Shown in pieces: positions 48,754-60,097 of a stretch of DNA of 64,000 nt. The translations under genes and the position numbers were made by a program. Position 1 is the stretch's first letter; every line of letters starts with the position of its first letter. Under the pieces are notes generated by a model. That model saw nothing but the letters and a program-made list of their open reading frames with translations, had not been told where the DNA came from and searched no databases. Origin of the DNA: Dipylidium caninum (lineage: Eukaryota; Platyhelminthes; Cestoda; Cyclophyllidea; Dipylidiidae); assembly GCA_017562135.1 (NCBI GenBank), contig QEYB01000282.1, positions 1,152,408 through 1,216,407 of the forward strand. Direction: 5' to 3'.

Positions 48754-51700
48754 ATGGACTCGATCAAGAAGAAGATGATGGCAATGAAGTTGGAGAAGGA
48801 AAATGCTCTAGATAAGTAAGTTAATTTTACCAGCGTTCCGTTAAAATTTGCATGAAATCGCGGGCGCCAATACATCATTATATGATAACCACAATCCGTT
48901 TTTTTTAAAACATTTTACAGACTTAAAACTGAAATATAACAGCATTGATCTAAAGTAATATTGAGATTAGGTAGCCAAACGTTTCCCCAAACCATTAGTC
49001 CAAACCCATTGTTAAAACCACACATTAATCTCTATTTCCTCCTTTTCATAATCCCACTATTATTGGCTATTTGTACAACTAAGTTAGGAAACCTTAGCAA
49101 ATTATCATAAGTGGCGTATATTATTGGGAATGGCGTTTAAAAAGCTTTGACTTAATTAACAAGCGCCATTCCTATGTGTTTGAACATGAATTTGAAAACT
49201 TAAAAGATAAGAAGTTTGAGGGTTTTTCATGAATTCCAGAAGGAGACAAGTTGAGTAAGCGATATCAGAACTTGACTTCGCACCCGGAAGTTTAATGTAT
49301 TACTGCGTGTTTGTTAAGGGCAATAAATCTTGAAAGCCAACTGAAAGAAAAAGCAAAGGACTTCGAAAAGAAGGAAGAGGAAATGAATGACTGGCTTTCA
49401 AAAGTGAAAAGTATTCAAGCTGAGGTCGACACTGTACAAGAATCTCTCCAAGAAGCAATCAGTAAATTGGAGGAAACTGAGAAACGTGCCACAAATGTAA
49501 GTCATACATCATTTGGAAAGTTAAGATGGTATCGCATTTCTAGTTTAGTTTTAAAACAGAGTGAGTCGGCTGAATGAGGAATGACTCATTAGTAATGAAA
49601 ATCCCGGCTCGGTCACAAAATCGAGACTTGGGGGTCGCTCAACGGACTATAAAGGTATTACTGAAGGCAAAGATCACGATCATCTAAGACAAAACAATAT
49701 TCAAATTGTGATTTGGTGTTTGATTAATTGGCAACAATTACGTTGCGATTATTTAGGGTAAATGTTTCGTGATAAAATCTGTACATTACATTTATCACAT
49801 TAGGAACATTTATGAACGAATTTTATGAAAATGTTGAGAAGAAAAAATGTTTTGAAACATAAAAGGCAAATGGGGATCAGTCGTCGTTTCACAAAATATG
49901 TAGAATAAAGTCAGACTGCGTACCGCGTGTCTCAGTCGGAAGGTGACAAAGTAGGAACAACAGCGTTGCATAAAGTAGTCACCAGACGTGATGAGTGAAA
50001 TAGGTAAAATTATTCCAAAATCGTTTAGATATGTCCATGGTTGAATATTCTTGATTCCTGCTTCAACTACCTCTGTATTTTCAAAAATTCCTAATTATTT
50101 TCCAATTATTTGGTGAGAAGGCTGCTAGAATAATGCCACATCCCGGATACATAGCTGGTCAGACATACTAGTAACCTTGGGAACAAAAGAAAATTGTCCC
50201 ATGACAGGCTTGTTTAAATAACCAAGTTGATCTCGCGTCACGATATCGTCATCGATGGAAGGGTTGTCTGGTATTGAGGCTGTGAAAAGCAGGGTTGCCG
50301 CAATGGGCCGAGAGAAGGAGAGATTGGAAAGGGAGATTGCACTTAAGCTTGATGAGATTGAGGTGGAACGTCGCAAAAAGGAGGCCGTAAGGATGATAAA
50401 AGCTTTAAGGTTTATTATATCAGTTGGGAAAGGGGGTGTACTTTCATAAAACAAGCAGGAATTTTGATACACACGATTATGTTCTCTATAGGCCGAAGCC
50501 GAGGTCGCTGCTATGACTCGTCGCATAAGGCTATTGGAGGAAGACTTTGAACAGTCCAGTGGTAGGCTTACCGAAACATCTACCAAACTTGATGACGCTA
50601 GCAAGGCAGCCGAGGAGAGTGAAAGGTATGGCGCGTGTATTAGGCGAATGCATATTGTGCATGGCCTTGTTACGCATTCTGCATGTGTTTAGTGCACGAT
50701 GGCGCTTAAATAACCAACAGGGCGCTGATGAAATGAAGATTAGCGAGTTAGAACGTTCGATTGAGGCTGCATCATTGGCCACACAAGAAGCAGAATGGAA
50801 ATATGAAGAGGTATTTTGGTGCTTCTAAGCCATTTGTATCTGTGCCTACTATTTCTGCTCGCTAATGCTTGTCACCTCTGTTAATGTCGAAGGTAAATAC
50901 CTTCGGTATCGATTTTAAGCTAAAATTTAATTTAAACATCTGACCGCGCGTGCAGGAATCGAAAAACGCTTGAGACCAGGTCTATTTCTGACGATGAGCG
51001 GATGGCTCAACTTGAAGAACAGGTGAAGGAAGCGAAGTATATAGCGGAGGATGCCGAACGCAAATATGATGAAGTAAGAATTGCCTACTATCTTAGTTCC
51101 CTCTGTTATTTCACACATAAAATTTCTTACCTGCCTAAGTTTTTTTGTCTCTGTATACTGTTATCATTTGTCTACTCCATCTCGCTCAGACTCAGGTTAT
51201 TTTGTAATTAAATTTGTCAACTGCGACTTTTCCTAGGCTGCACGACGTCTGGCAGTGACCGAAGTCGATTTGGAACGTGCAGAGTCTCGTCTAGAAACAT
51301 CGGAGAGGTAACCTAGAAGGCCACCCAACCGACTTGACCGTATTCCTGCCCGCTTCCTGCACGCGCATTTCTCTTTTCTTCAGTTATTATTATTATTTCA
51401 CGCATTGCATGATTCTATATGGCATGCCTATCATTTTTCTTCTCCGATACTGAAGACAATGCGGAGGATTGACATTGCTCGACAAAGTTTGGCTTCTGCT
51501 CAGGAAAGAGCTGAGTCGATTGAAGTGTGAGTTGTTTGTTTTATATTTTGTACACATTTCGTATGCACCTTTTTATATTTTATGAATATTCACATGCAAA
51601 ACTCAGTTTTGATTTTTGATGCAAAAATTATGTTCAGTTTATGATCAACTCGGCATGTTAATTTAACCTAGGGGGTAACTCTTTCCTTGTAGATTAGGTC

Positions 51701-54700
51701 TCATTGTATTTATATGAGACTTCTGAATTTCAAGAGATGGGTTGGCCTACTTGACATGAAATATATCCGAATTTAGATGCGCCAAAACGCTGGAGAAGCA
51801 GTTATCTACCGTCGCCACACAGTTGAAAGCAAAAGAGATTGCACGCGAAAAGGTGATGCATGTTTTGACCACCTTTGCTTTCGTTTATTCGCCTTGGTTG
51901 TGCACGGGAACTGCGTAATCCATAAGGTTCGCTCAAAGAGACTTAAATTAATGGTAATGGTTTTTCAGCAAAATCGTTGAACTTGAGGAAGAACTTCGTA
52001 TTGTTGGTAACAACATGAAGTCTCTCGAAGTCTCCGAGCAAGAGGTAATAGTTCAGTTGGTGTTTGGTGTCACGCGAATCAACCGCGTGAACACGAAAAT
52101 AGTAATTTTGACGTAGCGGAAATCCTTTTATGATGTAAGATCTAGTTGGCATATCGTAGTGAGGTAGGATAGCAAGATATAGAATATCAGTGGAAATGTT
52201 TTTACTTTGTTAAAGCTTTCATTTTGTCAACATTAAGCGGCAACATTTCGTTAAAATGGTGCAAAATTCGAAGTTCGTGTTTCTGTTAATACCTGCCATT
52301 GTCGGACCGATTTTTGGTGTCCCCTTTGTTAATCGTAGTCCCTCCAACGCGAGGAAAGCTACGAAGAGACTATTCGAGATCTGACAGAGCGTTTAAAGAC
52401 GGTAAGATGACTGGCTGAAAGAAGACGCACGGCTTGTTTACGCAAATTGAGTATTGGAGCGCAATCACCCCCTATTTATTGCAACCGAATCTTTTCCTCT
52501 TTTTGCATGGCCGCATGTGCACGTTAACAATGGCTCACGCCGTGTAGAACTTCGAGCTGGAGGAGAGGTATTTGAAACGCCTCAGAGTCTTGGGCGAGCA
52601 ACTGAAAGAAGTGAGTTGTTCATCTGTTTTGCGACAGTTTAAGCAGATAAATGCACTCACACGAGAAGGGGTAGTTGATGAGTTGCAGATTCACGGAAGA
52701 CTCATAGTATTCGCATAGGGGACTGTGATGCGTTTCCAAGTGGACCCTCAGCCAGCTTCTGATGCGGCGTCGAAGCCAGCCTGCCCAGTTGTAATTTGCA
52801 CCAGCCCATCATTGCGGCATGCATGCTTTGTGTGACAGTCGAGACTGTTCACTGAGACTATTCAACATCGGTAATTGTGAATAATGTAGGCAGAGCAACG
52901 TGCCGCCGAGGCTGAGCGCCAAGTGTCCAAACTGCAGAATGAAGTTGATCGTCTGGAAGGTTGGATTTCTTAACTGCCTGCTAACACTTGCTTGTTTTCT
53001 TTTGTTCGATTGCCGTTGCACGCACACACGCACGTCTTGCTTCGCATGATGTGTCTCCAAGGCCGAGTCGAGGGCAGAAGATGCTGAAAAGGTGTCAAAA
53101 CGATACGAACAAGAGATAGAACGAGTCAAAGGTAAGCTTCCATGTAAATACCTTTGTGCCACTGGAAGCTTATAGCCATTTCATTACTTTGTCTGTGCTA
53201 GCATTTGGGGGACACTGAGGAGAAATGTAGGCTTGGGACCGATTTCCTCAGCTGCGCTTTAGTTTATAATGTTTGTGCGCACGTGTAGGGTTGCATACTG
53301 TCCCTCCTCCCTCCATGTGTTTGCGTTGCTCAAGTGAATTGTGCGCCTTTTCTACCGGGAGGCGAGGATACCTGCCTTGAAGTAGCTGGGCGCTCTGAAA
53401 TGGCAGCAGACCATAAAGCGATTTGCCTTCACGTTGGTGAAGGACAGCATCTTGTTTGACGGTCATAATCATGCACTCATGCTAGCGGAAAGTAGCGACT
53501 ACTCCTCAGAGCTCTAAGGCCCTTCACTAATTCTTGGGGTGAATGCAAGTGAGCTGGGTTACTTCACACCTCGTCAAATCTGTACCGACGCGTCCGTACT
53601 TCGCACGCCTTGGAAGTGGTGGCTTGTGCGTCTGAGCCCTTACTCTGGTGCCCGAGACAAAAAGCAGTGTCGCTTAACGGGACATGATTTGGATGTACAG
53701 GTAGTGTGGATGCGAGAAACACACTTTCGATGCCCATTGCACAGAAACACACACAGAATGGCCAATTTGATGTTGATGGACGTGGTAGGTGTCCTTGTTT
53801 GCTGATGAGTGGAATTCGATTGTTGTAGATACTCTTTTCTCGGAGAACAAGACGTTCACTCTCCTCCGCAAGGAGATCGACTCGGCGCTTGACGAATATC
53901 ACTCGATTTAGGGGAATGGTTGAATGAACGCCTCGACTTGTGCCCTCATTCCGACCTTGCATGAACTGTCATATCTTTGCGGAGCCTGCTGTGTGCCTCG
54001 CATGAGCCACTCGGGGTCTCCCGGCCTGCATTTCCCGTTTGCGCTACTAGTCATCATCGTCAACACTACTTCGGATATCGCTTAATTCTAATTCGCACCT
54101 CAGCGTGCTGTCGCTACTGCTGTTGCTGCTGCTTCCCACTTGACTCGCCCTGTACGCATGTGCATCCTCTGTTCAGCTTGTCTGACCTTTCATTCGAATT
54201 ACGTGATGCGAGAGTGGTTTAGCTGTTGAGGCATAACGCTCGAAGCATGTGGCCACTCTGCCTAACAATTTGACCTCTCAATTGCCTTGTGAGTGTTTGT
54301 GCGAGACGAGGCCCATGGCACGGTGTGGAGCCCGCGTCTTGTGAGTGGTGCGAGTGTTTGTGGGCAACTGGTCGCGAAGGTGAGCTTCTCTCCTTCGCTG
54401 GCAAAACAGGCTGGCGGGTTGTGCACAGTTTCGCACGCACTGAGGAGGCGGCGATAGCGGCGTCGTCCTCAGAGGTGGTTGCCTGCCTAGCGTTAATGCC
54501 CATTCACTCTGCGAGTTCACTCGCATTGAAGCGAACGCAGAGGGCGCAGCCATGCAATCAACTGGGGGTCGTTGAAGCATGGTCTTGGAGCACGTGCCTG
54601 CATGTGTGGCCTACCGCCTGAGGAATGAGAGTTCGCTTCTCACCCAGATGAACTACTCTCGGAGAAGGAGCGCTACCGGGCCATCAGTGGGGAGTTGGAC

Positions 54701-54730
54701 ACCACCTTCGCCGAGCTCACTTCCTTCTGA
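48754..54730 (+). CDS. TPM: Tropomyosin, high-molecular-weight form (284 residues) with alternative exon pairs
   Basis: The ATG at 48754 opens [20 protein letters not shown], the classic tropomyosin start. The canonical exon path is 48754-48815, 49319-49496, 50492-50625, 50956-51073, 51237-51307, 51969-52044, 52339-52401, 52890-52959 and 54648-54730. It totals 855 nt, giving exactly 284 residues, the standard long tropomyosin, an alpha-helical coiled coil lying along actin filaments. Family blocks include [20 protein letters not shown] (exon 4), [20 protein letters not shown] (exon 6) and the C-terminus [20 protein letters not shown] ending FAELTSF. Exon lengths (118, 71, 76, 63, 70) equal those of vertebrate tropomyosin exons 4-8, so intron positions are conserved. 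Each of exons 4-9 has a second copy of the same length nearby, described separately. Exon 2 is rather divergent. The 3' end of the transcript is not clear; the first AATAAA after the stop that I noticed is near 56518. Confidence 0.95.
50255..54730 (+). CDS. TPM: Tropomyosin, low-molecular-weight form from internal start exon 1b (248 residues)
   Basis: A 132-nt exon at 50255-50386 begins with its own ATG ([20 protein letters not shown]) and ends in a GTAAGG donor in phase 0, fitting exon 3 at 50492. Its pattern M-x-G-x-S-x-x-EAV-x-x-x-I/V, its 44-codon length and its place between exons 2 and 3 match vertebrate exon 1b, which arises from an internal promoter and gives 248-residue cytoskeletal tropomyosins. 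Joined to one copy each of exons 3-9, the reading frame has 747 nt, giving 248 residues. The internal promoter itself would lie in 49500-50250; no clear core element is visible. Confidence 0.85.
50693..54730 (+). other. TPM: Array of equal-length duplicated tropomyosin exons (4a/4b to 9a/9b)
   Basis: Pairs, with divergent copy D and canonical copy C: exon 4 D 50693-50810 and C 50956-51073 (118 nt each); exon 5 C 51237-51307 and D 51456-51526 (71); exon 6 D 51777-51852 and C 51969-52044 (76); exon 7 C 52339-52401 and D 52548-52610 (63); exon 8 C 52890-52959 and D 53062-53131 (70); exon 9 D 53829-53911 and C 54648-54730 (83). All have GT donors (exon 9 ends in stops), AG acceptors and matching phases. 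The D copies encode clear heptad-type coiled coil, for example [13 protein letters not shown] (5D), [16 protein letters not shown] (6D), [14 protein letters not shown] (7D), [17 protein letters not shown] (8D) and [16 protein letters not shown] (9D). Mutually exclusive splicing is inferred from equal length and phase. Confidence 0.9.
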
Positions 54731-56139
54731 GCAGGTGGAATATCGCGAGCCTGACTTGCACGTTCTTTAGGATCATCGTCTCCTCATTGCTGTCTGTACT
54801 AGTTTCTAGCATTATACCTTTCTTTCGGGCTACAAGTGTATAGCCGCCGCCTCCTTCGTTCACTGACCGCTTTCGATTCAATCCATTCATACACGCGACA
54901 TCGCATACACTTCTGTCGGGCAGCGGAGTCCACGAACGATGTCGAGCTACCCTCTGTAATTTCATTTCCCTGTCTAATGTCACGCAAATGGTTGTCACGC
55001 CTTCTTACAAAGTGTGGCGTTAAGGGAGCATCTCGGCGTCACTGGAAGTGCAGTGCCGGTCCTGAAGGCACGGAATTCGTGTGAACGGCTGGGGGAGCAG
55101 GTGTTATTGAGACGAGTGGTTTAAGTCGAGTGAAGGGGGAGCTTTCCTCCGTCCTTCATTCGTTGTTCCCATTCACGTGTGCCGGCCACTCGCGGTCTTT
55201 CGGTTGCACGTCCCTCCTCTGCTCGCAATCTCGTCACACCAGGGGCGTCTCCCTCACCTGTTTACTCTCAGCGAATCACAGATGGCTGCACACACTTGTG
55301 CACAAACTAGATTGTGCTTAAACGTGGGAGGCAGCTGACATCACTCCGCTCGGGAGAGGGAATTCGCAAAGTCACATCCAGCTGTCAGGTGGTCTGACAA
55401 TCATACAAATAGTGCTGTATAAAGTGGGGTGATTGACAAGGCATGAGAGCAAGTCAGAAAATGACCCGATTGATTGCGTGGCGGTGAGAGACTGCAGCCG
55501 GTGGGGCAGGTTACGCACCGCTCTCCGAATCCCCATCCTGTCCACCGCCCGTCCATACGGCCTAAAGTGAACAAGTGGCGTTCGTTTGAATGATGCGCTG
55601 AGGAACATGCACGGGCACACGAGTGTCCGAACATCAAACGCCAGCCATGCCGCTGTCAGAACCGTTGGGTGGATGGGGTGGATGGAGTCGAGGATCGACT
55701 CCGACTAGGGCTGATGGGAAAACTGGGCGACCGACTAGTTTACACACACACACATGAGATGCCGACACGTAGTGTGGCCACGAGGTGCAGAGCACACGTG
55801 AGCAAAGCACTGGCAGGAGGAGCTCGAGGGGCAGTGAGCGCTCTTCTCCACATACACTCTGTTGGCCTTTGCTCCGACCGCTTGTGTGCTCGTCATTTCG
55901 GGGAAAAAAGGTATCCACCAGGCAAAATGGGGCAGACACCACCACAAGAACTAAGGGCAATCCGGGACTCCCCCTTCTCCCTCCCCTCCCCCAAGAAGGC
56001 TGATCTGTTAATCAACAAGCAGGCACAACGAAGGGTAGACGAATAAGCAACACAAGTAACACAACCTTCGCAGGACGCCCAGCAGCCTTTGAGCATTGTT
56101 GCTCAGCAGACGAGTTCTTTCGCCTCCACGAGCCCCGCC
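54731..56139. other. Tropomyosin 3' flank, no recognised gene
   Basis: GC-richer sequence follows the tropomyosin stop. It probably includes the 3' UTR. Overlapping open frames on both strands show no recognisable product. Confidence 0.45.
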
Positions 56140-58430
56140 TCAGTTCTTCCCAAACGCCTGCCGCCGCCACGCTATTCTTCTCCTCCAGCGCGCCTTCTCC
56201 CACGCACGCCCTCCTTTCCAGCGTGAGGCGAGCTCCTGTCTGTAACGCAAGTCATTTTCTCCGACGCCTCTCCTCGCCGCTCTGCGAGCCGATCTCTCTC
56301 GCTTATCTGTGTCAGCAACTGTCTGCGATGATGCTCTTCTTCCTCCCGCTCGGTCTGAAAATCCACTCCTCCGCTTAACAACAAACTCCACTCGAACAGC
56401 CGAAGAGCAGTCGGTGTGCAGTCTGCTGCAACTAAACTCTGCAGTTACTTTCAATCCAAGCGCTACACGCTGACTCGAAGATACTTAAAGCGTTTGAGCA
56501 TGCTACTTCCCTTCTACAATAAATTCTGTCACCATGTGCGTTTGAGCTTAATACAAACTGGCTAGCGAGTAATATGACAGCTTTTCCAAACAGTGCGCCA
56601 ATTCAATGCAGAAGCTTCAACATAGCGTGACCATCCCACATGTCAACGTTTAATGTTGTATCAATGACGGTGAAGGCAGATGCTTACGGGAGGCGCTTTG
56701 CACGATTGGACGAAACTGATGGTAGCTTGCTGACGTTGGAGGCGTTCTCGGCGCCTCTCTCCAAATCGCCCCCTCCGCCTTGATTGCTGCATACTCCAGT
56801 TGCTCTCGCGACAACTGCTGTCGCAGGCTCTTCCATCTGCCTCCTTTCGCCTCCTCGCACTCATGTACTCCTCAATTTCCCCTGATTCACATATAAAAGC
56901 GTCAGACTCTCACTTCCCGTGAAGCCAAAGGACAATGCGCATGCGTAGTAAATGGGCTCGTTGACGACACCACGTCCCTTGTGCACTTAAGAAGGTAATG
57001 AGAAATGACAACTTGGCACCGGTCTTAACTAAGCAAGGAGTCTGATTTTCTCTTGGACAGTGGAATTCAGGCCTGATGCACTCGGAGGCATGTTGAAACA
57101 AACGTCGTGATCAGCTCTACGTCCAATTACAGGTTCTCCCTTGCTGATCCGATCGCGTGTCCACACCCATTTTTATGCTGCTCCTCTTTCATGACCATCC
57201 TCTTGTCGTTCGCACTTGTCAGCAAACAGTGGTGATGTCATTAATGCCGTACATATACCGGTCACTCACAATAGGGGAGGGCGAAGATTACACTTTGAGG
57301 CCTCTTCAGCCTCCCATCCAATTGCTACTCAACGCATTGTGAACTCAAGTGCATTGGAGCCAGGATCCTTGATGACCACCAAGCAACGCAACCCCTCGCG
57401 GGAGGGGGAGGGGCGAAGAAAGAAAACTGCGTTCGCCTGTAAACGTGCAAATTGCTTCCATTGGGTTGCACGCAAGAATCCTCGAGACATCAGCAGTCAA
57501 AAGAGCAGTGATCAACAACGAGCAAGAGTCTCAACATTGACGAAAAGTATGTGACTCCGTCTTAAACGGACTCCATGTGTGAAATTGCTATACACTGTTA
57601 ACACTGCAAACACAAATAATGTGACAGGTGTGTTAAAGGTCAAGCGACTACGTCTTGTCTCACGTACTTGAATGTAGTCCAATTGATTCGCAGCGCTCCC
57701 TTCTACTCCTTGCTTCTCATCTCGCCTACTCTCACCTCGGCGATTTCCCCGATGGACGCGTTCGTTCTCGAGACACGCTTTCCTCATTGGCCAGACGCCA
57801 CTGGCATCGCCACCTCTTGAAGTTCTCTCATATCGCCCCATGGACTCGTCCTCTTCTAGCGTTTCTCTATCCAACCTCAACACACATTCCTTTTCCATCA
57901 TCACACAACGTTGATCTGTACGCACCCAATCACCACTATTCGCATGTTGGTTGAGAAATAATAGCAAATGCTTCAACGGCAGAAACTCTCACTTACTGCT
58001 GCTCTTCTTCACATATTGCTGGCAATTCTCATTATCTTCTTCTCCGTAGATTCCTTTATGTCCTCAAGCTCCTCCTCTCCTTCCTCTCAACTGATAATCC
58101 AACGACTCTTTATTCACGCTTCCTCGCAGACGCCTTCTCAAGCAGTCGCTCCTCGCTTCGCAACCGAGCCTCTTGTATGCATATCTCCTTTTCCCATACT
58201 AGCTTCTGCCACCTGTAGAAGATTCAAATAAAAATTCAGTTGTTTTCTCTACATACTAGCCTTTCCAAGGCAATCGAAGTGTTTTTGCTCTCTTTTCTCT
58301 CATCTTGGCATAATCCCGCTTCCGCCACCAGTAGCTTGTTGCAATCGCGACCCCTCAGTTCTCGCAGTTCATCGCTAACAGAACACACAAAGTCCAACAT
58401 TGTGATAACTTTGTCCACTTTACACAACCT
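56140..58430 (-). pseudogene. Possible remains of a coiled-coil gene (TPH/MNS1-like?) on the minus strand
   Basis: Several minus-strand stretches in different frames read as charged coiled coil with conserved-looking Trp and Arg: REEEEHHRRQLLTQISERDR near 56330, WKSLRQQLSREQLEYAAIKA near 56790, NFKRWRCQWRLANEESVSRE near 57790, and WQKLVWEKEICIQEARLRSE near 58180, the last preceded by a neat 44-nt intron-like segment (GTATGT to CTACAG, about 58209-58252). The frames cannot be joined into one protein and stops intervene. The strand is purine-rich, which by itself yields Glu/Lys/Arg-rich frames, so this may be partly compositional. A trichohyalin/plectin-homology ciliary protein is one possible source. 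Confidence 0.25.
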
Positions 58431-60097
58431 GTTGTCAAATAAATTTGCGTAAAAGTTGCCCCGTATGCTCGCTATCTCCTTCTGAAGGAACTTGCGATCT
58501 CTGCTCCACTATGTCGCTTGTTTATTTACTTTCGCCGACCAACTGACGGTCAAGCGAGCGCCTATGGGACTAATTGAAGTTCGCGAACTGCTCACCGAAA
58601 GTGCAAAGTCCTAACAGCGCCGACCCTTGGTTGCATCAAGGTAAGCACATTGGTTGCTATTCACTTTCCGTAACGATTCATCACTTCTCTTGTCGCACCC
58701 TAACACGCGCGCCCTCGTGGAATGCTTACGGCGTGTAATGATTATGCTTTCCAAAAGATCGACCAGTGCAACTTTTCCCATGTCGTTTGCATTCGCCATC
58801 CACCTACCGAGCAAACCGTAAAAATAGCAACATAAATGTGAGTGTATAAAATGAATAAAATTAAGTGATTTCGTAAAACCACAAACAATGTACCGACGAC
58901 TCAAGAAAGGTGCTAGAGGTCGAAACCTCGAAGTCAGCACCGCAAGCATTGCCATGCGTGGACATACAGCATGAGATTGATAGACGTCATGCCCCGCCCC
59001 CCAGGTTAAGAGATATGCACTTAACACTTACACCGCTCAAGCAATAACAAACCGCAATTCATTCAAACAAATCCTGTGAGAAAATAAAGTAGTTCTTCGC
59101 TGTCGGATGTTAAAGCGGCACGTACACACCGATATGCAACTAACAAAAGCACACTTGGCCAGAGGAATTAATCTTAACCAAAACCGCGCCGTAACACTCT
59201 GTTAGAGTAGCCTTTAGCAGAGCTAAAAGGTCACGTTCAATGACTTAGTTATCAAACATGACCAAAGTGGGTATACTCCAAATTTTCACCTAAACACAGT
59301 TACAAATAATTATGCTGAGACCCTTATAAACGACTGCTGAGAGTCATGAAGAAGTTTGTGTGCATTGAATATAATTTCATCTTAGTTTTCATAGTGATCG
59401 TGCCATACTACCAAAATCGGATAGTCTCATTGTGCTGCATGCAAAATGAAAGTACAACGCAAAAAGAAACTACTCCCGCTAAAAATTGGCAGTTCTCCTG
59501 CTCGTTTCGCGCAACTTAACGTCTCCCATAGAATGTTTAAGAGGCAAAATCAGACCGAGTCGCCACGTATTTATGTGCTAGACAAACAACAAAATGTCGC
59601 GGGTAAACATCTTACTCTGTATACCCTCGAGTGAATTACTTCATTTCGTCCTTATTACATTTAATATCATAAAACATGACGTGTAGCCAGCGCAGTCAAT
59701 GTGATCACGTGCGATGTCTGGATTGACCATATGCCGCACAAAGAGGCGTTGTAAAAATTCACCGGAAACCTTATATTTACGCCCCACCTATTTTCTCTTC
59801 GAAATTCTCACTGAAGACGTCTCTCTGAACTTCTAATACGCACTCAGACATCCCGCTGTTTGTGCTTCTAATTCCAGTTTACACTTGAGTTGTTTCTTTC
59901 CCCAGTGAAATTGTCATTCCTGCCTTCGCCTTGTCCGCCAACCGACCTGCGGCAGATCACCCCCGCCCCTTCTGATTGCCGTTAACTCCCCACAGGTCGC
60001 GGAGTCTTCGTGCACAGCCTTAATTGTCTTTCTCTTCATGCCGCCACTATCTAAAACGCATATTTTGTATAGTAGTCTCTTTGGAAAATCTTCAATC
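58431..60097. other. Region without recognised gene
   Basis: AT-rich with scattered short frames on both strands. AATAAA lies at about 58439. No coding signal that I can support. Confidence 0.45.

Noticed and set aside
57968..58231. Plus-strand 87-residue frame with a hydrophobic start followed by AATAAA
   Set aside because: It overlaps the minus-strand coiled-coil-like sequence, has low complexity (Ser-rich) and no homology I recognise.
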